A stretch of 64,000 bases of DNA. It comes from Okapia johnstoni. Its lineage: Eukaryota > Chordata > Mammalia > Artiodactyla > Giraffidae. The stretch is taken from the NCBI GenBank assembly GCA_024291935.2, contig CM044307.1, forward strand, positions 93,749,461-93,813,460. The letters run 5' to 3'. This document shows, in pieces, positions 33,174 to 44,131 of this stretch (the stretch's first letter is position 1; each line of letters opens with the position of its first letter). The position numbers and the translations under genes were made by a program. The notes under the pieces are model-generated. The model was given only the letters and a program-made list of their open reading frames with translations. It did no database searches and was not told the DNA's origin.

Positions 33174-34469
33174 TGCCAAAGAATATTCAAACTACTACAC
33201 AATTGCATTCATCTCACACACTGGTAAGATAATGCTCAAAATTCTCCAAGCCAGGCTTCAACAGTACATGAACCATGAAATTCCACATGTTGAAGCTGGA
33301 TTTAGAAAAGGCAGAGGAACCAGAGATCAAATTGCCAACATGCGCTGGATCATTGAAAAAGCAAGAGAGTTCTGGAAAAACATCTATTTCTGCTTTATTG
33401 ACTATGCCAAAGCCTTTGACTGTGTGGATCAGAGCAAACTGGAAAATTCTGAAAGAGATGGGAATAGCAGACCACCTGACCTGCCTCCTGAGAAATCTGT
33501 ATGCAGGTCAAGAAGCAACAGTTAGAACTGGACATGGAACGATAGACTGGTTCCAAATTGGGAAAGGAGTACGTCAAGGCTGTATATTGTCACCCCGCTT
33601 ATTTAACTTATATGCAGAGTATATCATGAGAGATGCCAGACTGGATGAAGCACAAGCTGGAATCAAGATTGCCGGGAGAAATATCAATAATCTCAGATAT
33701 GCAGTTGACACCACCCTCATGGCAGAAAGTGAAGAAGAACTAAAGGTAAAAGTGAAAGAGGAGCATGAAAAAGCTGGCTTAAAAGTCAACATTCAGAAAA
33801 CTAAGATCATGGCATCTGGTCCCATTACTTCATGGCAAGTAAATGGGGAAACAATGGAAACAGTGACTGACTTTATTTTGGGGGGCTCCAAAATCACTGC
33901 AGATGGTGACTGCAGCCATGAAATTAAAAGATGCTTGCTCCTTGGAAGAAAAGCTATGACCAACCTAGACAGCATATTAAAAAGCAGAGACATTGATTTG
34001 CCAACAAAGGTCCATCTAGTCAAAAATATGGTTTTTCCAATAATCATGTATGGATGTGAAAGTTAGACTATAAAGAAAGCTGAGTGCTGAAGAATTGATG
34101 CTTTTGAACTGTGGTGTTGGAGAAGACTCTTGAGAGTCCCTTTGACTGCAAGGAGATCAAGCCAGTCCGTCCTAAAGGAAATCAGTCCTGACTCTTCATT
34201 GGAAGGACTGATGCTAAAGCTGAAACTCCAATACTTTGGCCACCTGATGCGAAGAGCTGACTCATTGAAAAAGACCCTGATGCTGGGGAAGATTGAGGGC
34301 AGGAGGAGAAGGGGATGACAGAGGGTGAGATGGTTGGATGGCATCACTGCCTCAATGGATATGAGTTTGAGTAAACTCTGGGAGTTGGTGATGGACAGGG
34401 AAGCCTGGCATGCTGCAGTGCATGGAGTCACTAAGAGTCGGACAGGACTGAGCGACTGGACTGAACTGC
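33174..34469 (+). mobile_element. BovB LINE, 5'-truncated, with 10-bp TSD
   Basis: Starts inside the RT domain. Flanked by the perfect repeat ttcaaataaa (33164-33173 and 34470-34479). The tail is young-type (gactgaactgc after ggactg). It carries a 2-bp deletion in RT (aaact/ggaaa, at 33440/33441; other copies read aaactgtggaaa), YAVD at the catalytic site, and TGA at 34088-34090. Confidence 0.95.
33275..34066 (+). pseudogene. BovB reverse transcriptase remnant
   Basis: A 263-codon open frame. Residues after about 58 (NWKILKEMG) read true BovB RT: LLRNLYAGQEATVRTGHGT, QGCILSPRLFNLYAEY, then YAVD in place of the catalytic YADD (33698-33709). The N-terminal 57 codons are out of frame: the correct frame before the 2-bp deletion is in the overlapping 33115-33525 frame (GFRKGRGTRDQ, FIDYAKAFDCVD). 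RT of this clade primes on nicked DNA; here the first aspartate pair is broken, so it is inactive. Confidence 0.9.
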
Positions 34470-34507
34470 TTCAAATAAAGATACTAATATGAGTTATAGG
34501 CAATATG

Positions 34508-34656
34508 TTGTTGTTCAGTCACTAAGTTGTGTCTGACACTTTGCAACCCCATGGAGTGAAGCACGCCAGGCTTCCCTTTCCTTCACTATCTCCTGAAGTT
34601 TGCTCAAATTCATGTTCATTGAGTTGGTGATGCCATCCAACCATCTCATCCTCTCT
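34508..34656 (-). mobile_element. BovB LINE 3' end fragment
   Basis: Antisense old-type tail (ttgttgttcagtcactaag) through 'gagttggtgatgccatccaacc'. It sits 30 bases beyond the sense BovB copy but is a separate insertion. Confidence 0.9.
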
Positions 34657-35014
34657 CAAGGCATAGGAAAAATGTGAAGTTGCTTTCTATATTATCATCA
34701 TTTTATGTCAGTGAGATATCGGAAGCAAATAATGAAAAATTTTACCAGTTTGGTTTCTGGATCAGGTATAAATTTGGTCAAACAAGTCTTATTAACACAC
34801 AGCTTTTATACGTGTATATAATTATGAGCTCTCAACTAAACAAGTTAGAAGTGCAATCACTTCAATACTAATCTTCTACAAGGAAATACTGAATACAATG
34901 GCCTTTCTCAAGCTACAGACTTTTCCTCCCTTCTTACATTTTCATAGTGCTGTTTTTTTGTCACTTTCCAATTTGAATAATTCCCTGGGGTAGTTTCCTA
35001 GAGGATTGCTCAAG
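34657..35014. other. Unassigned AT-rich sequence
   Basis: No recognisable feature. Confidence 0.5.
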
Positions 35015-35396
35015 ATAACAGGGATTTATCCTCTAGCAGCGCTGGGAGCCGGAAGTCAGAAATCAGTGTGTAGACAGGATTTGTTCCTCCCAGAGGCTCT
35101 AAGGGAGCCCCATCCCGTGCCTGGCTCCCAGCTTCTGGTGACTGCTGGCAATCTTATCTGTTCTTATGGTGGTGTATTAACTCCCTTCTCTGGCTCTGTC
35201 TTCATACAGCCTTCTCATCTGTGTCTCTGGGTCTCAAATCTTCTGTCTTTTTCTTTTAAGACTCCCATTGTTGGGTTTACGATCTAGGTTGACCTCATTT
35301 TGAGCCCCTTATTATATCTGCAAAGACTCTTTTTCCAAATGAGGCACAGTCACAGGTACCACGAGCCAGGACTTGAACACATATCTCTGAGAAGCA
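35015..35396 (-). repeat. Ancient LTR-like repeat, family not assigned
   Basis: 'ccagcttctggtgactgctggcaatctt', 'gtctctgggtctcaaatcttc' and 'atctgcaaagactctttttccaaatgaggcacagtcacagg' follow a familiar old mammalian repeat in antisense. Its 93-aa frame is not taken as a gene. Confidence 0.55.
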
Positions 35397-35410
35397 TTAT
35401 TCCATTCACT

Positions 35411-35620
35411 GGGCTTCTTTGGTGACTCAATGGTATGGAATCCACCTGCCAATGCAGGAGACACAGGTTGGATCCCTGTGTCTGGAAGATCCCCTGGAGA
35501 AGGAAATGGCAACCCACTCCAGGGTTCTTGCCTGGGAAAACCCATGGATAGAGGAGCCTGGCAGGCTACAGTCCATCGGGTTGAAAAAGAGTCAGATATA
35601 CTTAGCAACTAAACCACAAC
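35411..35620 (+). mobile_element. Bov-tA SINE
   Basis: Head 'gggcttctttggtgactcaatgg', BovA body, tail 'cttagcaactaaaccacaacaac'. Moderately diverged. Confidence 0.92.
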
Positions 35621-36174
35621 AACTTCACTCACTACACTCCCTAATGCTCTAGTTTCATGAGCTGGTTAAAGTCTAGCCCAAATTTTATCAGCGGAGAAGT
35701 AAGAGAATCAATCACAATGAAGTGAATTTGTCATAAAGTCAAATGAATTAAATGTAGATAATGACATTTTGTTCTGAGGTTACTCCTTCCTAATTTTTTC
35801 TTGTTAAAATGTGATAATAATACTAGATGGCAATTGTTTAAAAAACATTAGGGGGAGGTTCACATTTTGGTAAAGACTGTCTTAATGTGATAAAGCTCCT
35901 AAACTGACTTCTTATTTTCAGGGAAGGGTCCCAGTGGGCTATGCCTGGATTATGTGTCTTGCCCACACTTGAATCCGTCACTGTGACTAAGAGTGAGGTA
36001 GCTAGAGGTGTAGACAAAAATAAAAGGTACTGTTAATCCTCTGCTGTCGGTACACTGAGTATTACTAAAGAGCATCACAAGATCACTTTCTTTTGTGCGA
36101 TACAAATTCATGGGATTCAGTCTCAGGTCTCTGCTGATAGTTCATTGTTCTTTTGTCCATTTTGATATTGATTT
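35621..36174. other. Unassigned sequence with one exon-like interval
   Basis: 35922-35992 has a good acceptor (cttcttattttcag) and donor (a/gtgagg) with one open frame, but no partner exon. Not called. Confidence 0.4.
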
Positions 36175-36270
36175 TGTGCCTTCATTCACTGGGGACCTGC
36201 TGAGATGTGCTTGTTGCTGGGGATATAACAATACATAGTTTGCAGGCTCTTTCCATAGATATCTTGTGAA
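36175..36270 (-). repeat. L2/MIR-type 3' fragment
   Basis: 'tgccttcattcactggggacctgctgagatgtgcttgttgctggggatataacaata' resembles the complement of an old LINE/MIR end. Weak. Confidence 0.4.
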
Positions 36271-36559
36271 CAAGAATGATTTTAAACATTTAATTAAAAT
36301 ATAACTACCCTTCCTGGGGCATGGGAAAAGTACCATTTGCAGAGATGAAGAAATAACTAACAAAGCTTGGAATAGGTTAAGATTTACAAAGAAAAAGATA
36401 ACTGTGGAGTGGGCCTTCCAGGCGTAGATAATAAATGATATGTTAAAAGGCATGGGCGTTTGAAAGGGCACCACATGTTTGCCCTTTAGGGTGCTTTAGA
36501 AAAAGGATGTGTGCTGGGGAAAGTGCAAAATGAAGCTAAAAGTTACAGAGTGGAAGCCT

Positions 36560-37020
36560 AATATGACTTGGACTGCATCTTTTAGCAAGCCTCTTAAATG
36601 TCTCTGCAGCCTCCAGATTCTCCCTTTTTCAATCCTGAAAGTTGTTATCAAGTCATTCTTCTTAAAATTTGCTTTGCTCATATTCCTGCCGAAAAGCTAG
36701 CATAGACATCCATGGCCTAAAACGTATAGTCTAACTTCATTGCTGTGTTGTAGGGTTTATACAAGTGAAGCACTTGAGACAGTGCTTGGCACGTGACAAG
36801 AGTCCACCTCATGTTAATTACTCTTGTGCTTGTTATTAGCCTGGCATTCCTGCGCTGTCGAGGCTATTCTAATTTTTTCTATCATTTTCCACTCTGTCCA
36901 AACCAGGCTTCTCACTGTTCTCCAGATATGCCGTGTTTCTTTCTACCTTTGTTGACCTTCTGTATTATCTTCATGGGTTGAAGTCTTAGCCATATTTCAG
37001 ACTCTCACCCAAACGTTACC
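36560..37020 (+). mobile_element. L2 LINE 3' fragment
   Basis: Ordered matches: 'tcattcttcttaaaatttgctttgctcat', 'aaacgtatagtctaac', 'ccaggcttctcactgttctccagatatgcc', 'ctttctacctttgttgacc'. Heavily decayed. Confidence 0.55.
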
Positions 37021-38199
37021 CCATTACCATTAGTCAAAACTTATTTTTCCTTTCTTTTCACAGTATTTTGCTTGAACTTCTGTGGCATCATTTAACATAG
37101 AATCTTATATATAATTATTGATGCCCATGGCATTTTCTATATCTGCTTGGCTCTAATTGGTTCTTTTTGATCTGTTTTTCCTTCTGCCAAGGGATATTAC
37201 TGGATATTTTTGATGAGGGTCTTTTTAGCTGCCTTTTCTTATTGTGAAAGCCAGTTATGGGTAGGTAGGATTGTTTTTAAGAGAGTCAGAAAGAAATCTA
37301 ACAACTTCTGTCTTTTATTTTAAAAATGTATAAATATTATTAATTTCTTCCTGAGATCTTTAACTAATGCACCAAGACAAGAAAATGAAAAGAGGAGCAT
37401 TGCTCCTCATTATAATGTATAATATTATAACTAGAATTACTTGCAGGAGATACAATTATCTAATTGGAAATATCGATCCTGCTTTTTTGTGAGAATGAAC
37501 TGAAAAACTATTGGGGTTATTTAGAAACTTTAGTAAGGTAATCATGAACAGACAATACTTTTACAATATGCCTATTAAAAATACATGTGTATATATGTGT
37601 TTGGGGAGAGGACAATGACATGTAATAGATAGCACTAGCAACAGAAATAGAAAATGCTTGAGAATAATTCCAAGAAATGTTTAGAACTATGAGAAGAAAT
37701 AAACCCAAGAACTACTGAAGAAGGTGGAAGAAAACTTAAATAAATGGAAAAATATATCAAATTCCTTGGGGTATCTTAATATTGTGAAACAAGCTTATCT
37801 CTCAATTTAAGACAAACTAAAATACAATTTCAGTGTTTTTGTTATTTATTATCATTAGACCTTTAAATGGTTCTAAGATTCCTCTGCAGACTAGAGACTT
37901 TGAAAAAGGCCATTCAGGATGGGGATAGTCCTACTCACTATTTAAATATATTACATCGCTGTATCTAAAATAACATAGAAAAGTTTCAGGGGAAGGGGCA
38001 CAAATTAATAATTTAGAGGAGGAAGTCCAGAAATAGACTCAAGAAAATTAAAGCATTTAATATAGTAATCATGCCTTTTACAATGAACAAAGAAAACGTG
38101 AATTATTTCATAAATGGCATTAGGATGACTGGCTAACTTTGGGAAAAAATGAGGTTATAGCACCAGAACACAGTTTGGCTATCTTCTAAATAATCAGTG
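37021..38199. other. Unassigned AT-rich sequence
   Basis: No gene recognised; short frames only. Confidence 0.5.
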
Positions 38200-38455
38200 G
38201 TTTAAAGTGATGACAACCATTTTATTAGCTCTCACAGTTGATGTGGGTCGGAAGTTTGGGAAGGATGCTGTTGAGTGGGTCCGGCCCAGGTTGTCTCACG
38301 CAGTTGTGGTCAGTGGTACTTGGAGCTGTAAGAGCTAAGTATTGAAGCAACTGGGCTCTGGCTGAGCATCTCCAGTCTCGGGGCCTCTTGATGTGATTCC
38401 TCCTTATGCACTACTTTGGGCTTCCTCACAGCATGGAAATTTCAAGGACCAAGAT
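38200..38455 (+). repeat. Probable ancient interspersed repeat, family not assigned
   Basis: 'acaaccattttattagctctcacagttgatgtgggtc' and 'gggcttcctcacagcatgg' are landmarks of an old mammalian repeat. I cannot name it securely. Confidence 0.4.
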
Positions 38456-38464
38456 TGCTTACTT

Positions 38465-38962
38465 TTCTTAAAATTGAAGTTTAATTGGTGTAGAATATTA
38501 TGTAAGTTACAGTTGCACAGTATAATGGTTAACCATTTTTAAAGGTTATACTCAAATTATTATAAAATATTGGCTATAGTCTCCGATTATACAATATATC
38601 CTTGTAGCTAATTTTATACTTTATAGTTTATACCTCTTAATCTCCTACCCCTCTATTGCCTCTCTCCCCTTCCTAATTCCCACTGGTAATCACTAGTTTG
38701 TTCAGTGAGTCTGCTTCTTTTTTGTTACATTCACTAGTTATAGTTTTTAGATTCCACATGTAAGTAGTATTATATAGTATTTGTGTTTTTCTGTCTGACT
38801 TATTTTACTTAGCATAATGCCCTTCAAGCCCACTTATGTTGCTGCAAATGGCAGAAATTTTACTATTTTTCATGGCTGGGTAATATTGTTTGTGTCTCTG
38901 TGTGTGTGTATGTGTAACATCTTTATCCATTCATCTATTGATGGACACTTAGATTGCTTCCT
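38465..38962 (-). mobile_element. Old L1 3' region (L1M type)
   Basis: Antisense: 'aaattgaagtttaattggtgtagaatattatgtaag' start, 'ggctgggtaatattg' near 38876, to 'tggacacttagattgcttcc'. Includes a short TG run at 38897-38910. Confidence 0.85.
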
Positions 38963-39246
38963 TAAAAATTTGAAATTTTTTGGCATAAAGAATTATTTAT
39001 TGACATTAAAATTTTATCCATCAGTGTATTATAAGGGTCTTTTTACACTGTGGAGGTTAAACTGGGATTTTAGTGATTATAGAATTTTATACTACTATAA
39101 TGACAGGTAACATAGATTTTTCCTTGCACTGGAGCATATTTTAACCTTAAGGGTTGACATGTAATGGCCACTCCTGGCCACTTACCCCCACTGTTTAAAT
39201 CATGCTGACATATAAATCAGTGACTGGAGATGCTTTTTTAAAATTG

Positions 39247-40128
39247 TTGCTGTTGTTCCGTTGCTAAGTCATGTCCAGCTCTTTGCGACCCCATGAACTA
39301 CGGCATGCCAGGCTTCTCGGTCCTTCACTGTCTCCTGGAGCTTGCTCAAACTCATGTCCATTGACTCAGTGATGCCATCTAACCCCCTCATCCTCTGTCA
39401 CCCCCTTCTTCTGCTTTCAGTCTTTCCCAGAATCAGGGTCTTTTCCAGTGAGTTGGCTCTTTGCATCAGGTGGCCGAAGTATTGGAGCTTCAGTTTCATC
39501 ATCAGTCCTTCCAATGAATACTCAGGGTTGATGTCCTTTAGGATTTACTAGTTTTATCTCCTTGCTGTTCAAGGGACTCTCAAGAGTCTTCTCCAGTACC
39601 ACAATTCAGAGACATTAATTTTTTGGCACTCAGCCTTCTTGGTTAAGGTCCAACTCTCACATTCATAGATGTGAGTGGATTTTCACGAGTGGATTTCTCA
39701 GTGACTCAGATGGTAAAGAATCCACTGCAATGCAGAAGTCCCGCATTTGATCCCTGAGTCAGGAAGATCCCCTGAGAAGGGAATGGCAACCCACTCCAGT
39801 GTTCTTGCTTGGGAAATTCCATGGACAGAAGAGCTTGGCGGGCTACAGTCCATGGGGATGCCGAGTCAGACATGACTGAACAACTAACACTGTCACTCAT
39901 ATTTGTACATGACTACTGGAAAAACCATAGCTTTTCCTATACAGACCTTTCCTGGAAAAATGATGTCTCTGCTTTTTAATATGCTGTCTAGTTTGTCATA
40001 GCTTTTCTTCCAAGGAGCAAACATCTTTTAATTTTGTGGCTGCAGTCACCATCTGCAGTGATTTTGGAGCCCCCCCCTCAAATAAAATCTGTCACTGTTT
40101 CCACTTTTTCCCCACCTATTTGTTTTAA
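39247..40128 (-). mobile_element. BovB LINE 3' part, interrupted by a SINE
   Basis: Antisense. The left end is the old-type tail complement; it runs through the C-terminal coding region ('ggtggccgaagtattggagc', 'ttcttccaaggagcaaac', 'agtcaccatctgcagtgatt') to about 40128. A Bov-tA SINE sits at 39690-39896. The frame is broken throughout. Confidence 0.92.
39690..39896 (+). mobile_element. Bov-tA SINE inside BovB
   Basis: Head 'ggatttctcagtgactcagatggtaaag', B-box 'catttgatccctg', BovA body to 'gactgaacaactaacactgtcactc'. About 20 extra bases precede the head, so the left target duplication is unclear. Confidence 0.9.
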
Positions 40129-40716
40129 TATCACTGGTTTATTAAGATTAATAATTGGTTACATTGAATTCCTTAAAAATATGTAGGATTGTACTTTAAG
40201 TTAAAAAGATGAACATGAATGTTTTCTTGAATATGAAACTATGTAGCATATCAGTCTAAAAACAAAATAATTATTTTAAATGAGATGGACATTTCTTTCA
40301 ATTGTGGAATGAAAGAAAAAAATGTTTGGGAGGCTCTCGGTATGAAGCCATTTCTTTTTTTTTCTTTTTTTTTTTTAATTTTAGTTGGGGGCTAATTACT
40401 TTACAATATTGTAGTAGTTTTTGCCATACATTGACATGAATCAGCCATGGGTTCACATGTGCTCCCCCTCCCGAACCCTCCTCCCACCTCCCTCCCCTTC
40501 CCATCCCTCTGTGTCATCCCAACGCTCCATCCCTGAGCATCCATCCCATGCATAAAACATGGAATGGTGTTCCGCTTCACATATGACAATATACATGTTT
40601 CAATGTTATTGTCCCAGAACGTCCCACCCTCACCTTCTCCCTCAGAGTCCACAGGACTGTTCTATGCATCTGTGTCTCTTATTCTGTCTCACATATAGGG
40701 TTACCATTACCATCTT

Positions 40717-43700
40717 TCAAATTCCATATACATGCATTAGTATACTGTATTGGTGCTTTTCTTTCTGGCTCACTTCACTCTGTATAATGGGCTCCAGTTT
40801 CATCCATCTCAATAGAACCGATTCAAATGTATTTTTTTTAATGGCTGAGTAATATTCCATTGTGTATATGTACCACAGCTTCCTTATCCATTCGTCTGCT
40901 GATGGACATCTAGGTTGCTTCCATGTCCTGGCTATTGTAAACAGTGCTGCGATGAACATTGGGGTACACGCATCTCTTTCAATTCTGGTTTCCTCGGTGT
41001 GTATGCCTAGCAGTGGGATTGCTGGGTTTATATGGCAGTTCTGTTCCCAGTTTTTTTAAGGAATCTCCACACTGTTTCTCCATAGTGGCTGTACTAGTTT
41101 GCATTCCCACCAACAGTGTAAGAGGGTTCCCTTTTCTCCACACCCTCTCCAGCATTTATTGCTTGTAGACTTTTGGATAGCAGCCATTCTGACTGGTGTG
41201 TAATGAATGGTACCTCATTGTGGTTTTGATTTGCATTTCTCTAATAATGAGTGATGTTGAGCATCTTTTCATGTGTTTGTTAGCCATCTGTATGTCTTCT
41301 TTGGAGAAATGTCTGTTTAGTTCTTTGGCCCATTTTTTTGATTGGGTCGTTTATTTTTTTTCTGGAATTCAGCTGCAGGAGTTTGCTTGTATATTTTTGA
41401 GATTAATTGTTTGTCTGTTGCTTCGTTTGCTATTATTTTCTCCCATTCTGAAGGCTGTCTTTTCACCTTGCTCCTAGTTTCCTTTGTTGTGCAAAAGCTT
41501 TTAATTTTAATTAGGTCCCATTTGTTTATTTTTGCTTTTATTTCCAATATTCTGGGGGGTGGGTCATGGAGGATCCTGCTGTGATTTATGTCGGAGAGTG
41601 TTTTGCCTATGTTTTCCCTCTAGGAGTTTTATAGTTTCTGGTCTTACATTTAGATCTTTAATCCATTTTTGAGTTTATTTTTGTGTATGGTGTTAGGAAG
41701 TGTTCTAGTTTCATTCTTTTACAAGTGGTTGACCAGTTTTCCCCAGCACCACTTGTTAAAGAGATTGTCTTTTCTCCATTGTATACTCTTGCCTCCTTTG
41801 TCGAAGATAAGGTGCCCATAGGTGCGTGGGTTTATCTCTCTGTGCTTTCTATTTTGTTCCATTGATCTATATTTCTATCCTTGTGCCAGTACCACACTGT
41901 CTTGATGACTGTGGCTTTGTAGTAGAGCTTGAAGTCAGGCAGGTTGATTCCTCCAGTTCCATTCTTCTTTCTCTCAAGATTGCTTTGGCTATTCGAGGTT
42001 TCTTATACTTCCATACAAATTGTGAAATGATTTGTTCTAGTTCTGTGAAAAATATCATTGGTAGCTTGATAGGGATTGCATTGAATCTATAGATTGCTTT
42101 GGGTAGTATACTCATTTTCACTATATTAATTCTTCCAATCCATGAACACGGTATATTTCTCCATCTGTTTGTGTCCTCTTTGATTTCTTTCATCAGTGTT
42201 TTATAGTTTTCTATATATAAGTCTTTTGTTTCTTTAGGTAGAAATATTCCTAAGTATTTTATTCTTTTTGTCGCAATGGTGAATGGTATTGTTTCCTTAA
42301 TTTCTCTTTCTGTTTTCTCATTATTGGTGTATAGGAATGCAAGGGATTTCTCTGTGTTAATTTTGTATCCTGCAACTTTACTATATTCATTGATTAGCTC
42401 TAGTAGTTTTCTGGTAGAATCTTTAGGGTTTTCTATGTAGAGGATCATGTCATCTGCAAACAGTGAGGGTTTTACTTCTTTTCCTATCTGGATTCCTTTT
42501 ATTTCTTTTTCCGCTCTGATTGCTGTGGCCAAAACTTCCAAAACTATGTTGAATAGTAGTGGTGAAAGTGGGCATCCTTGCCTTGTTCCTGACTTTAGGG
42601 GAAATGCTTTCAGTTTTTCACCATTGAGGATAATGTTTGCCTTGGGTTTGTCATATATAGCTTTTATTATATTGAGGTATGTTCCTTCTATTCCTGCTTT
42701 CTTGAGAGTTTTTTATCATAAATGGATGTTGAATTTTGTCAAAGGCTTTTTATGCATCTATTGAGATAATCATATTGTTCTTATCTTTCAATTTGTTAAT
42801 GTGGTGAATTACATTGATTGATTTGCGGATGTTAAAGAAATCTTGCATTCCTGGGATAAAGCCCACTTGGTCATGATGTATGATCTTTTTAATATGATGT
42901 TGGATTCTGTTTGCTAGAATTTTATTAAGGATTTTTGCATCTATGTTCATCAGTGATATTGGCCTGTAGTTTTCTTTTTTTGTGGCATCTTTGTCTGGTT
43001 TTGGAATTAGGGTGATGGTGGCCTCATAGAATGAGTTTGGAAGTTTACCATCTTCTGCAATTCTCTGGAAGAGTTTGAGTAGGATAGGTGTTAGCTCTTC
43101 TCTAAATTTTTGGTAGAATTCAGCTGTGAAGCGGTCTGGTCCTGGGCTTTTGTTTGCTGGAAGATTTCTGATTACAGTTTCGATTTCCGTGCTTGTGATG
43201 GGTCTGTTAAGATCTTCTATTTCTTCCTGGTTCAGCTTTGGAAAGTTATACTTTTCTAAGAATTTGTCCATTTCTTGCAAGTTGTCCATTTTATTGGCAT
43301 ATAGCTGTTGGTAGTAGTCTCTTATGATCCTTTGTATTTCTGTGTAGTCTGTTGTGATCTCTCCATTTTCATTTCTAATTTTGTTGATCTGACTCTTCTC
43401 CCTTAGTTTCTTGATGAGTCTGGCTAATGGTTTGTCAATTTTGTTTATCTTCTCGAAAAACCAGCTTTTAGTTTTGCTGATTTTTGCTATGGTCTCTTTT
43501 GTTTCTTTCGCATTTATTTCTGCCCTAATTTTTAAGATTTTTTTCCTTCTACTAACCCTGGGGTTCTTCATTTCTTCCTTCTCTAGTTGCTTTAGGTGTA
43601 GAGTTTAGGTTATTTATTTGATTTTTTTTTTCTTGTTTCTTGAGGTACGCCTGTATTGCTATGAACCTTCCCCTTAGCATTGCTTTTACAGTGTCCCATA

Positions 43701-43985
43701 GGTTTTGGGTTGTTGTGTTTTCATTTTCATTCGTTTCTATGCATATTTTGATTTCTTTTTTGATTTCTTCTGTAATTTGTTAGTTATTCAGAAGCGTGTT
43801 GTTTAGCCTCCATATGTTGAAATTTTTAATAGTTTTTTTTCCTGTAATTGAGGTCTAATCTTACTGCATTGTGGTCAGAGAAGATGATTGGGATGATTTC
43901 AATTTTTTTTGAGTTTACCAAGACTAGATTTATGGCCCAGGATGTGATCTATCCTGGAGAAAGTTCCGTGTACACTTGAGAAAAA
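40717..43985 (-). pseudogene. L1 ORF2 (endonuclease end, RT, C-terminus), decayed
   Basis: ORF2 makes the nickase and reverse transcriptase of L1. Retained: the end of the endonuclease (SRIDHIL near 43939-43958, SDHN near 43865-43883), RT in two frames (273 codons 42750-43571; 224 codons 41867-42541) with the catalytic FADD intact at 42449-42460, and the C-terminus with stop at 40717 (MFIAALFTIARTWKQPRCP). Lesions: a GAA-to-TAA nonsense at 42750-42752, a frameshift between 42541 and 42750, further stops after 41867, and loss of the N-terminal endonuclease. It cannot be functional. Confidence 0.92.
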
Positions 43986-44131
43986 AGGTGAAATTGATTG
44001 TTTTGAATCATTTTTATTATCATTATTCTAAACTCTTTTTCAGGTTGATTCCCTATCTCCTCCTCTTTTGTTTGGTTTGGTGGGCATTTCTCATTTTCCT
44101 TTACTTGCTGAGTATTTCTCTGCCTTTTCAT
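43985..44131 (-). pseudogene. L1 ORF1 N-terminus fused to ORF2 by deletion
   Basis: The ATG at 44131 begins L1 ORF1 (MKRQRNTQQVKENEKCPPN), which encodes the RNA-binding chaperone. After about 44 codons (ending near MIQN) the sequence switches to endonuclease codons read in another frame and stops at 43949. The coiled coil, RRM and C-terminal domain of ORF1 are gone. The junction is near 43985-44000. Confidence 0.88.

Noticed and set aside
34508..34656. Possible inverted duplication with the BovB copy ending at 34469
   Set aside because: The tail class differs (aac against tgaac) and the sense copy's own target duplication closes at 34479, so it is a separate insertion.
35922..35992. Exon-like interval (acceptor cttcttattttcag, donor a/gtgagg)
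   Set aside because: Only 71 bases, one open frame, and no phase-matched neighbour.
43949..44131. ORF1-ORF2 fusion as a new 60-aa protein
   Set aside because: It is the product of a deletion in a dead L1, read out of frame after the junction.
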